Part shown: one piece after another, positions 33,520 to 44,500 of the stretch
How the letters are laid out: the number at the start of each line of letters is the position of its first letter
How positions within the stretch are numbered: the first letter of the stretch is position 1
Translations under genes and position numbers: made by a program
Notes under the pieces: model-generated
The model's database searches: none
What the model was told of the DNA's origin: nothing
The model's input: the letters and a program-made list of their open reading frames with translations, nothing else
Assembly: GCF_016741815.1 (NCBI RefSeq)
Contig: NZ_JAERRJ010000007.1
Span: forward strand, 1 to 64,000
Direction of reading: 5' to 3'
Length of the DNA: 64,000 bases
Origin: Nocardia acididurans
Lineage (GTDB): Bacteria; Actinomycetota; Actinomycetes; Mycobacteriales; Mycobacteriaceae

Positions 33520-34536
33520 GTGGTTATCGCCCTCGACGACACGATGCAGTCGATGGTCGGACGGGCCTTCCGGCTCGCCGACTATTACGAGGTCGGCCGG
33601 GAGCAGGTGCGCGCCTTCGCGGGCGCGGTGCGCAACGATCACCCGCTGCACCGCGACGACGCGGCCGCCGCCGAACGCGGGCTGCCCGGATTGCTGGCGT
33701 CGCCGACGTTCACGGCACTGCTCGGCGGCGCGGCGCAGACCGCGCTGGCGACCCTGCTGACCGACTGCGATCTGACCGTCGCCGTGCAGACCCAGCAGCA
33801 GTTGGATTTCCACCGTCCGGTGTGCGTGGGCGATCGGCTGACGAGCACGATCGCGCTGCAGTCGCATCGCCGGGCGTTCGGCGGCGATCTGCTGGAGGTC
33901 ACCAATCACATCGCCGATCAGGACGGCCGGGCGGCGGTCACCAGCCACACCAGCCTGATCGCGCGGTCGGCCGGGGGCGATCTGGGCAAGCAGCTCGCCG
34001 ACCTGAACGAGACGGTGTTGCGCGACGGTGTCGGCACACCGGCGCGGGCGGCGCTCGACAGTGTGGCACTCCCGGCTCGCACTGTCCCGCAATCGATTTC
34101 CGACGGTCTGCGCCGGGCGAGCCGTCCGCGCGTGGCGGTCGGCGATCACCTGCCGGCCCGCGCCTACCGGGTCACCTACGGCGATCTGGTGCACTACGCG
34201 GGACTGTCCGGCGACCCGAATCCGATCCACTGGCACGAGCCCGCCGCCGCACTGGCCGGACTGGGCGCGGGCGTGGTGGCGCACGGCATGCTGACCATGG
34301 GCCTGGGCGCGGGCTATCTCGTGTCCTGGGCCGGGGATCCCCGCGCCCTGCGCCAGTACACGGTGCGCTGGAGCGGTCCCCTGACCGTGGTCCCGGGCAC
34401 GGTCAGCACGCTCGAATTCGGCGGCAAGATCATGGCCCTGTGCCGGGACAGCGGGATCGCGACCGTCGCGCTCACCGCCACCCAGAACGGCCGCCGCGTC
34501 TTCGGCCGCGCGACCGCCGCCGTCCTGATGGTCTGA
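33520..34536 (+). CDS. Double-hotdog MaoC-family hydratase/dehydratase
   Basis: A 338-aa protein from GTG 33520, with GAAGGAGACGC upstream. There are two hotdog halves. The N-terminal half (about 1-150) resembles the FAS1-type MaoC_dehydrat_N fold and has NDHPLHRDD. The C-terminal half (about 190-335) has the MaoC hydratase motif YAGLSGDPNPIHWHE, with the Asp-His catalytic dyad, and AHGMLTMGL. The expected reaction is hydration or dehydration of 3-hydroxyacyl-CoA or -ACP. In this group it would follow the acyl-CoA dehydrogenase step. It converges on the glycosyltransferase with a 10-nt gap. Confidence 0.85.
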   Translation: MVIALDDTMQSMVGRAFRLADYYEVGREQVRAFAGAVRNDHPLHRDDAAAAERGLPGLLASPTFTALLGGAAQTALATLLTDCDLTVAVQTQQQLDFHRPVCVGDRLTSTIALQSHRRAFGGDLLEVTNHIADQDGRAAVTSHTSLIARSAGGDLGKQLADLNETVLRDGVGTPARAALDSVALPARTVPQSISDGLRRASRPRVAVGDHLPARAYRVTYGDLVHYAGLSGDPNPIHWHEPAAALAGLGAGVVAHGMLTMGLGAGYLVSWAGDPRALRQYTVRWSGPLTVVPGTVSTLEFGGKIMALCRDSGIATVALTATQNGRRVFGRATAAVLMV

Positions 34537-34546
34537 GACCGCGACC

Positions 34547-35494
34547 TCACGCCGCGCGCAGGCGGTTCCTCGCCGACTGCGCCAGGCGCAGCCCACCCGG
34601 GGCGATGGTCAGAACGGCGTACACCGCAGCCGGTTTCAGCGCGAACCGCTGGCGCAGGGCGATGCCCACCTGTTGGCGTGCGGCGGCCGCGTCGGAGCGG
34701 GCGAGCGCTTCGCGCGCTCGCCCCATGGCCTGATGGAAGCGGATGTCGCGCGCCTTGCCCGCGGCGATCCGCCGCACCTCCGGATCGTCGGTGAGCTCGC
34801 CGATGCGGGCGAAGGCGAGTTGCACGCTGTCCTGGTAGACCCGGTGCACGGCCGGGTCCTCGGGCACGCGATAGCCCGCCAGGGTTTCGGGCAGCACGCG
34901 GATATCGCTGCCGTGCGCCAGCATTCGCGCGAAGAGCAGCAAGCCCTCGACGGTCGGCAGATCGTCGGGGTAGCCGCCGCCCGCCCGCCACGCGGCCGAC
35001 CGGATGGCGGCCGAATAGTAGAGCACCGAACCCGCCACGAATGCGGCCAGGGTGACCGCGTGGTCGAATCCGGGTTCCGTGGTGACGCCGCCCTGGGCCC
35101 GGAACGTGGTGGTGTCGCGTACGCCGCTCGCGTCGAAGCCGACCGCGTCCACGGCGACGACATCCACCTCGGGATGCGCCTCGAGTAGACCGAAGGTCCG
35201 TTCACAGAACGCGGGGAGCAGGGTGTGCCGGGGGCGCACCACCGTGTAGACCGCTCCCCGGGCCAGGGTCACGGCGAGATTGACACCGTCCCCGAACCCC
35301 GGGGTATCGGTGTGCACCAACCGAATTCGCTCGTCGCCGTACTTTTCGGCCACCGCCCGCGCAGTGCCCGAGAAGTCGACGACGATCAGTTCCCAGTCGC
35401 CGAAGCTCTGGGCGCGCACCGAGTCGATCAGATCGGACAGCCCCGCCTCGGGCCCGCCGACCACGGTCAGGATGCTGAACACAGGGTGGGTCAT
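34547..35494 (-). CDS. Family 2 glycosyltransferase
   Basis: A 315-aa protein with a GT2/GT-A N-terminus: FSILTVVGGPEAGLSDLIDS, then VRAQSFGDWELIVVDFSG. A central acidic stretch VDVVAVDAVGFD follows (a DxD-like metal site could lie here). The C-terminal part is helical, and there is no transmembrane helix. It probably transfers a sugar from a nucleotide donor. It lies 94 nt downstream of the NRPS on the same strand; it may be co-transcribed and glycosylate the peptide or a lipid, but it could equally serve the cell wall. Its own promoter cannot be excluded. Confidence 0.82.
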   Translation of the reverse strand: MTHPVFSILTVVGGPEAGLSDLIDSVRAQSFGDWELIVVDFSGTARAVAEKYGDERIRLVHTDTPGFGDGVNLAVTLARGAVYTVVRPRHTLLPAFCERTFGLLEAHPEVDVVAVDAVGFDASGVRDTTTFRAQGGVTTEPGFDHAVTLAAFVAGSVLYYSAAIRSAAWRAGGGYPDDLPTVEGLLLFARMLAHGSDIRVLPETLAGYRVPEDPAVHRVYQDSVQLAFARIGELTDDPEVRRIAAGKARDIRFHQAMGRAREALARSDAAAARQQVGIALRQRFALKPAAVYAVLTIAPGGLRLAQSARNRLRAA

Positions 35495-35588
35495 GCTGGT
35501 GAACCTCGTCTTCGGTCACGGGCCGGCATCGTGATGCGGAGTTCACGATAGCCAATCCGAGACCGAAAACGCAGGCCGCCAACGTGTT

Positions 35589-38500
35589 TCACGGGCGCAG
35601 GCGGGATTCGAGCAGGGGTGCGATGACGGCGGCATTGTCGGGTTTCAGCATGCCGGTGTGCCAATCGTCGAGCGGTATCTGTTCGATGCGACCGGAGATG
35701 TGGGCGCGCCAGGTGTCGGCGAGGTGGTCGCGGTCGGATTCACGGGCGGCGGTGAAGAGGACGGCGTCGCCCGTGAAATGGCCCGGCGTGTACGGGAGCG
35801 GCTGCGAGAAACTCTCCAGGACCCGGTCGATCTGCCGGGGTTCCAGCATTCCGGCGCGGGCGATGCGGTCCGCGACCAGCGCGTTGAATTCCTCGAGCCG
35901 ATCGATCTCCGGCACGGTGTCGAGTTCGAGGACATCGTGCCAGCCGCCGAGAATGCGGGCGACGGCCTCGGCCACGTCCTGCCGGGTGGGCTCGGCGTCG
36001 CGTGCCGCACCGGATTCCGGGGTGGCGTCGACCAGGGCCAGCAGTCCGACGGTGTGGCCGAGTTCCTGCAGGCGCACGGCCACCGCGTGGGCGATCTGGC
36101 CGCCGAGCGACCAGCCGAGCAGGTTGTAGGTGGTGTCCGGGAAGCGCTCGAGGATCTCGCGGACGTACCGATCGGCATACGCGCCAACCGATTCCAGTCG
36201 CGGCTCGTCGGCGACGATGTACGGATCCTGCAGGCCGTAGACCGGACGGTCCAGATCGAGATGCCCGGCCAGTGCGCCGTACACCCAGGCGAGACCGCCA
36301 CCGGGATGCACGCAGAACAGCGGCGCGCGGGTGCCCGACGACCGCAGCGGCGTCAGCACGCCGAGCGAGACGCCCAGGGTGTCCTGGTCGCACTCCAGCG
36401 CGCGGGCCAGGGCGGCGGGTGTGGCGTCGGAGAAGAGCCTGCCGTAGTCCATTTGCCTGCCCGTGCGTGTCCGCACCAGCGAGACCACCTGCACCGCGGT
36501 GAGCGAGTTGCCGCCGAGGGCGAAGAAGTCGTCGTCGGCCCCGACCCGCTCGGCTCCGAGCACCTCGGCGAAGACCGCCGTGATCGTTTCCTCCATCGGT
36601 GTGGCGGGTGCCCGGAACGTCCGCGGTCGGAGGTCCGGCGCGGGCAGCGCCTTCCGGTCGATCTTGCCGCTGCTGGTCAAGGGGAGCCCGTCGAGGATGA
36701 CGATCGCGTCGGGGACCAGATAGGCGGGCAGTCGCTCGGCCGCCGACCGCCGGAGGGCCGCCGGATCCGGTTGCCGCCCCGCCCCGGCCACCACATAGGC
36801 CACCAAACGTGCGGTGGCGCGGGCGCTGTCGGGGGCCGAGCCCTCGTGGACGACGACCACCGCCTGCTCGACGCCTTCGACGGCGGTCAGGGCGGCTTCG
36901 ACCTCACCCGGTTCCAGGCGCTGTCCGCGGATCTTCAGCTGGAGATCGGAGCGGCCCGCGAAGACCAGAGCCGCTGCGCCCGAACCGGATTGGTCCACGG
37001 TCCAGCGCACCAGGTCGCCGGTCCGGTACAGGCGTTCGCCCGGCGCGCCGAAGGGGTCGGCGATGAAGCGGGAGGCGGTCTGTCCGGTGCGTCCGCGATA
37101 GCCCCGGGCCACCCCGGGACCCGACACATACAGTTCGCCCACCACACCGGCGGGCACCGGGCGCAGCCACGCGTCCAGGACGCGCACGGTCATGCCGGGA
37201 ATCGGGCCGCCGAGGATGATCGGGCGGTTCGATTCCAGTTGCGCGGCGGCGACCCATATCGACGCCTCGGCGGGGCCGTACAGGTTGTGCACCCGGCGGC
37301 GGGCCGCGCTGTCGGTGCCCGACCAGCGGTGCACGAGCTGCGGCGAGCATTGCTCACCGCCAGTGGTGAGGGACCGGAGCTCGTCCAGCGCGCCCGGGTC
37401 CAGCGTGGCCGCGACCGAGGGGGTGAGGAAGGCGTGGCTGATGCGCCGGGCACGCATCAGTTCGGTCAGCGGTTGCCCGCCGTAGACATCGGCCGCAGCG
37501 ATGACCAGGGTCGCGCTCGCGGCCACCGCCAGCAGCAGTTCCAGGACCGCGGCGTCGAAGGTGCGCGCGGCCACCGCCAATACCCGTGCGCTGGAATCGA
37601 TTTCGCACCGGTTCAGATGATCGGCGACCAGGGACGCGAGTCCGGTGTGGGTGACCTCGACGCCCTTCGGCCTGCCGGTGGAGCCCGAGGTGTAGACCAC
37701 GTACGCGGTGTTCTCCGGTCGCGCGCCGGGGCGGTCGGTGATCGTGGTGCCGGGCTGCCGCTCGATGCGTTGCGCTGCGGCCGGATCGTCGAGGACCAGC
37801 CAGGCCGGTCCGTCCTGCGGCAGCGCGGCGCTGTGGCGTGCCGTCGTGATGCCCGCCGAGACGCCGGAGTCGGTGCAGACGAACCGATTTCGCTCGAGCG
37901 GGTGCGCGGGGTCCACGGACAGGAAGGCCGCGCCGGTCTTGGCGGTCGCCCAGACGGCGAGCACCCAGTCGGCCGATCGTGGCACCGCCACGGCCACCAC
38001 CGATTCCGGGCCGACGCCGTGTGCGATGAGCACCCGTGCCAGCTGGTTCGATCGCTGGTCCAGTTCTCGATAGGACAGTCGCAGCTCGCCGTCCACCACG
38101 GCGTCCCCGTTGGGCTGCGCCAGCACTGCCGCCGCCAGCAGGTTCGGCAGTGTTGTTCCGGCCGCCACCGCGACCCGGTCGTTGCGCCCCCAGTCGGTCA
38201 GGCGGTCGCGTTCGACGGTCGACAGTATGTCGATGTCCCGCACCATGATTCCGGGGTCGGCCGCGACGGCGCGGAGGACGGTGCGCAGCCGCTGTGCCAT
38301 GAGGTCGATGGTGGCCGCGTCGAAGAGGTCGGTGGCGTAGCTGATGCCGACCGGGATCGCGCCGGTGTCGTCGGGGGTTCCGCTGGAGGTGACGGTCAGG
38401 TCGAAGCGCTCGATCCCGGTGTCGGCGTCGACGGTGCGCACGGTCAGGCCGGGCAGGGCGAGTTCGACGGCATCGAGGTTGTTGAAGGCCAGCATCACCT

Positions 38501-41500
38501 GGAACAGCGGATGATGGGCTTGACTGCGCGGCGGATCCAGCGCCTCCACCACCTGTTCGAACGGCACCTCCCCGTGCGCGAAGGCATCCAGGTCCACGCC
38601 GCGGACCTCGGACAGCAGCTGCGCGAACGGCGCCGATTCGTCGATCGTGGTCCGCAGCACCACGGTGTTCACGAACATGCCGACCACGTCGTCGAGCCGC
38701 GCGGACCCACGACCCGAAACCGGTGTTCCCACCGCGATATCCGTGTTGCCGGACAACCGCGACAGCACGAGCGCCAGGGCCGCGTGGAACACCATGAACA
38801 GCGTGACGCCGTGCGTGTGCGCCACCCGCCGCAGGTCCGCGACGAGCTCGGGCTCCACGGTGAAGGCGTGGCGCGCTCCGCGGTGCGATGCGACGGCGGG
38901 GCGGGCGCGATCCGCCGGCAGCTCCAGCAGCTCCGGCAGCTCATGCAATCGCTCGTTCCAGTACCGGATCTGTTGTGCGAGCATCGATTCCGAGTCGCCG
39001 AGCGCACCCAGCGCATCTCGCTGCCACAGCGTGTAATCCGCGTACTGCACCGGCAGCGGCGGCAGATTCGGTGGCGCCCCGGCACACCGGGCCGTGTAGG
39101 CGGCCCCCAGGTCGCGGGCCAGCGGGGCCATCGAGAACCCGTCGGCGGCGATGTGATGGACCGCCAGCACCAGCACATGATCATCCGGGCCCACCGCCAG
39201 CAGCCGGGCGCGCAGCGGAATCCGTTCGGCCACATCGAAACCCGCCAGCACCACACTCGACACGGCGTCGACGAGACCGCTTCCGGAGACCGGCACCGGC
39301 GTCAGATCCGTGTCCGCGGCCTCGGCCATGTCCTCCACCGGCACCACCAGCTGGAAGGGCACACCGTCGACGTCCGGGTACCTGGTCCGCAGTACCTCGT
39401 GGCGTGCCAGCACATCCCGCAGCGCCGCCGCCAGGGCGGTGGCGTCCAGGGCACCGGTCAGCCGCAGCACCAGCGGAATACAGTAGGCCGCCGAGTCGGG
39501 GGCGAAGCGGTTCACGAACCACATGCGCTGCTGTGCGAACGACAGCGGCACCCGCTCCGGGCGGACCCGCCGTTCCAGGCGTGGTACGTCGGTGGCCGAT
39601 GCGGCTCCCGCCGTGCGCAATTCGAGCACAGCGGCCAACTCTCCCACCACCGACGCGTCGAAGACGTCCCGCACACCCACCGGCACGCCCAGTGTTTCGG
39701 CCAGGCGTGCCGAAAGCCGGGTGGCCGACAGCGAATTCCCGCCCAGCGCGAAGAAGTCGTCGTCCATGCCCACCCGTGCCGCGCCGTGGATCTCGGTGAA
39801 AGCGGATGCCACGGCCCGCTGCACCGGCGTGGACGGCGCGCGGAATTCCCGCGCCGTGACCACGGGCTCCGGCAGGGCCCGCCGGTCCACCTTGCCGCTG
39901 CTGTTCAACGGCAGTTCGGCCAGCACCGTCACCACATCGGGCACCATGTACCTCGGCAAACGCTCGCCGACCGCCCGGCGCACCGCGTCCGGGTCCACGA
40001 TGTCCTCCGGGGCGGCGACATAGGCCACCAGCCGCGCGCCCGCGGCATCGGCGCCTTCGGGCGTATGGACCACGGCCACGGCCTGAGCGATGCCGTCCAG
40101 CTCGCACAGGGCGGCCTCGACCTCACCGAGCTCGAGTCGCTGCCCGCGCACCTTCACCTGGAAGTCGGTGCGGCCCATGTACATCAGCACCCCGGTGACC
40201 GAACCGGGTGCAGCGCCTTCGGTTTCGACCCACCGCACCAGGTCGCCGGTGCGGTACAGGCGCTGTCCGGGCTCGCCGAAGGGATCGGCGACGAATCGTG
40301 CGGCGGTCAGTCCGGGGCGGCTCCGATAGCCGCGCGCCACACCGGATCCCGCCACGTACAGCTCGCCCACCACTCCCGCGGGCACCGGTCGCAGCCACGA
40401 ATCCAGCACCGCCAGACGCAGACCCGCGATGCCCGCACCCATGCTGATCGGATCCCCGGCGCGCAGTTCCGGGCTGACCGCGGTGATGACGGTGGTCTCG
40501 GTCGGACCGTAGGAATTGAAGAACTTGCGCCTGCCCGCCGCATCGGTGCGCGACCAGCGCGTCACCAGCTGCGGTGCGAAATGCTCACCGCCGACCCAGA
40601 CCACCCGGAGTTCGTCGAGACCGGCCGGGTCCAGCGAGGAGGCGACCGCCGGTGTCATCCAGGCGTGGGTGACGCGCTGATCGCGCATGAGCTCGGCCAG
40701 TGCGCGACCGCCGTACACGTCGTCGGGCGCGAGCACCAGCACCGCTCCCGCCGACACCGCCAGCAGGAGTTCCAGCATGGCCACGTCGAAAGTCCGTGCG
40801 CCGACACCCAATACCCGCGATTCGGAGTCGATGTCGTAGCCGGCGTGGTGTGCGGCGGCGAGGGCCGACAGTCCGGCGTGGGTCACCTCCACGCCCTTGG
40901 GGCGTCCGGTCGACCCCGAGGTGTAGATGACGTAGGCGGTGTCCGCGGTCCGCAGGACGCCGCGCCGGTCGGCGGGGAGCACCGGGGCGCAGGAGTACCG
41001 CCGGATGCCCGCCTCGACCTCGGGGGCGTCGACGACGAGCCAGGTCAGGTCCGGCACGGGCAGCCGGTCAGCGTAACGGTTCACCGTGATACCCACGCGC
41101 ACACCGGAATCGGCGCAGACGAAGGCATTGCGGTCCACGGGGTGGGACGGATCGACGGTCAGGAAGGCCGCACCCGATTTGGCGACCGCCCACACCGCGA
41201 GCACCCATTCCGCGGAGCGCGAAGCACCGATCGCCACCACCGATTCCGGCCCCGCGCCCTGGTCGATCAGGAAGCGCGCCAGGCGATTCGACCGTTCGTC
41301 GAGCTCCCGGTAGGTGATCCGGCGGGATCCCTCGATCAGCGCGAGGGCCTCCGGATGCGCGGCCGCCGCCGACTCCAGCAGCACCGGCAGGGGCGCACCG
41401 GCCGCGAATGTCCACGCGGCCGAGTGGATCTCCGGTCGGTGCCCCCAGTCGCGAAGTAGCCGTGCGCGTTCCGTCCCCGACAGCAGGCCGATGTCGCGAA

Positions 41501-44500
41501 CCCGCAGGCCCGGTTCCCGCGACACCGCGCCGAGCAGCTCGAGCAGTCGCCGCCCCAGCGTTGTCACGGTCGAGGCGGCGAGCACCTCCGGCCGGTACTG
41601 CAACCGGATTCGCAGCGTGTCCTGCAGAATCACGGTGCAGGACAGCGGATAGTGCGTGGAATCCGCGCCCGCCACGTCGGTGAGCTCCAGGCTGCCGTCA
41701 CTCGTGAGCTGCCGGATACCGTGCACGTCCACGGGATACGACTCGAATACCAGGGTCGTGTCGAACAGGGTGTCGTTGCCGGTGAGCGCCTGGATCTCGG
41801 CGAGGCCGAGGTGATGGTGATCCAGCAGCGCGGCCTGCTCGTCGTGGATGCGCGCCCACAGGTCGCCGAGGGTCTCGGTGGGTGTCAGGCGGACCCGGGT
41901 CGGAATGGTGTTGATGAACAGGCCGATGGTGCGGTCGGCGGCGGGCAGTTCGGCGGGGCGACCGGAGACGGTGGTGCCGAAGACGATATCGGTCCGGCCG
42001 GTCACCTGCGCCACCAGCATGGCCCACGCCGATTGCAGGACGGTGTTCACCGTGACGCCGGCGGCGGCCGCGGCCGCCAGCAGTTCCCGCGTCTCGGCGG
42101 CATCGAGGGTGATCGCGTGGTCGACCACCGCTCCGGCGCCGAGACCGTCGGCGATGAGCGTGGGCTCCACGTCCGCCAGCGCCGTGGACCACGCCGTGCG
42201 CGCGGCCTCGCGGTCACGAGATTCCCGCCATACCAGGAAATCTCGGTACGAACCGGTCGGGGCGGCGGTGACGCCGCCGTCGGCGTAGTGGCCGAACAGG
42301 TCGGTCATCAGCAGCGGCCAGGACCAGCCGTCCAGGATGACGTGGTGGTCGGTCAGGATCACCGCCCACCGGTCGTTCGCCATGCGCGCCACCGTGAATC
42401 GCAGCAGCGGCGCGGTCGCCAGGTCGAACCGGCGGGCCTTGTCGGCGGCGGCCAGTTCGGTCAGCGCCGTCTCGGCATCCGGGTGGCCGGTCAGGTCGAC
42501 CGTGCACCAGGGCAATTCGAGGTCGTCGCACACCACGGCGACGGTCGTGCCGCCGCTGATCGTGGTGAACGCGGTCCGCAGCGAGGGGTGCCTGTGCAGG
42601 ACCGCCGACGCCGCCGCGAACAGGCGCTGCGGATCCAGCGCACCGGCGAGACGCAGAATCACCTGTGCCGCATACACATCCACGTCGGTACCGGCGGCGG
42701 CGCTCAGCTGGGCGTGGAAGGCCAGCCCCGCCTGCAGCGGGGTCACCGGCCAGATGTCGGACAGTGCGGGATAGGCGCGTTCGAGGGCGGCGACGTCGCC
42801 GGGAGTCACCGCGACCAAGCCGAAGTCCGAGGGCGAATGCGCGCCCGCGTCCGGTGAGTCGGCGTGCGCCGCGATCGCGGTGAGTGTCTCGACCCACAGT
42901 CGCGCCAGCTCGTCGACCTCCGCGCTGTCGAGGAGCGTGCGCGGGAAGCGGAAGGTGGTGCGCAGCCGGTCCTCGAGCACGATCGCGCTCACATCCATGG
43001 CGAGCGTGACCGCCGTCTGCGCATCCGGTGCGAGTTCGAGATCGCCCAGCCCGCCGTCCAGTCCGCCCGAACTGATGTCGGCGGTCGTGACGCGGCCGAG
43101 GTAGTTGAACCCGATACGGCCAGGCATCCGGTCGGGCAGCGCGCCCGCCGTGTCCTCGTTCAGGTAGCGCAGCAGGCCGTAGCCGATGCCCTTGTCCGGA
43201 ATCGACCGCAGCGTCTCCTTCACCGCCAGCACGGCGGTCGCGACGGCGGGTCCACCGGCGGCGAGCTCGTCGAGATCCACTGCGGCCGTATCGAACCGCA
43301 CCGGGAACATGGTGGTGAACCAGCCCACCGTCCGCGACAGGTCCGCACCCGGCACCGCGCGCTCCTCGCGACCGTGGCCCTCCAGCCGCACCAGTACCGA
43401 CGGCTCGTCGACACCCCGGCGCGTCCGCCAGATCCGCACGGCCGCCACCAGACCCGCCAGCAGTCCGTCCTCGACGCCGCCGTGGAACACCGTCGGCACC
43501 CGGGACAGCAGTGACCGCGTTACCGCCTCGGGCAGCGTCACCTCGACCTGATCGAGCGTGGCGGCCGTATCGATACCGGGATCGAGTTCGCGACCGCCCC
43601 ACACCGGATCGACGCCCGCCGTCATCGACCGCCACAGTGCCAGTTCCGCGACCCGCACGGGTTCGGCTGCGGCGCAGACCAATCCGTGCGCCCAGCGCCG
43701 CATGGACGTGCCCACGGGCTCCAGTACCGGGACGCCGGAACGCGCCTGGTCCAGTGCGGACATCAGGTCCGGCACCAGCACCCGCCACGACACCCCGTCG
43801 ATCACCAGATGGTGCGCGACGACCGCGAGCCAGCCCGGTGCCTCGGAGGCCGGATCGAACCAGACGACCTGAACCATGACTCCGCCGGCCGGGTCCAGCC
43901 GATCCAGCGCCGAATTCAGTTCGGCCGACACCGTGTTGGTGACCAGCGCCCGGCCGGTCACACTCTCGACATCGATATCGGGGGCGAGGACGATGCGGCG
44001 CAGCAGCGCCGGGGCATCCGAGTCGTCCGCCGGGGCGACCTTCAGCGACCAGTCACCGAATCCGGTGCGCCACAGGCGGGAACGCAGCATGTCGTGGCGG
44101 GCCAGCACCGCGCCCAGGGCCGCCGTCATCGCGGCCTCGCCGACGCCGTCGGGCAGGCGCAGCACCACGTGCTGGTCGAATCGGTCGAAACCGTTGCCCC
44201 AGTCCACCATCCAGCGCGCCACCGGCAGCAGCGGCATCTCGCCCAGCCCGCCACCGGGCAGTTCGGCCAGTCCGGGGCCGGTCTCCCCCGGTTCGGCGAC
44301 CCGCGCGCAGGCCGCCAGTCGTGCGGCCGTGCGCTGTTCGAAGACATCGCGCGGACCGAACAGCACTCCGGCCGCCCGCGCCCGCGAGACGACCTGGATG
44401 GACACGATCGAATCACCGCCGAGCGCGAAGAAGTCGTCGTCCACGCCGACGCGATCCACCCCGAGCACCTCGGCGAAGACGGTCGCCACGACCTCCTCCA

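Noticed and set aside
35658..41459. Long plus-strand open frame opposite NRPS modules 6-7
   Set aside because: Same reason: it mirrors the coding frame of the NRPS and has no motif, start site or ribosome-binding site.
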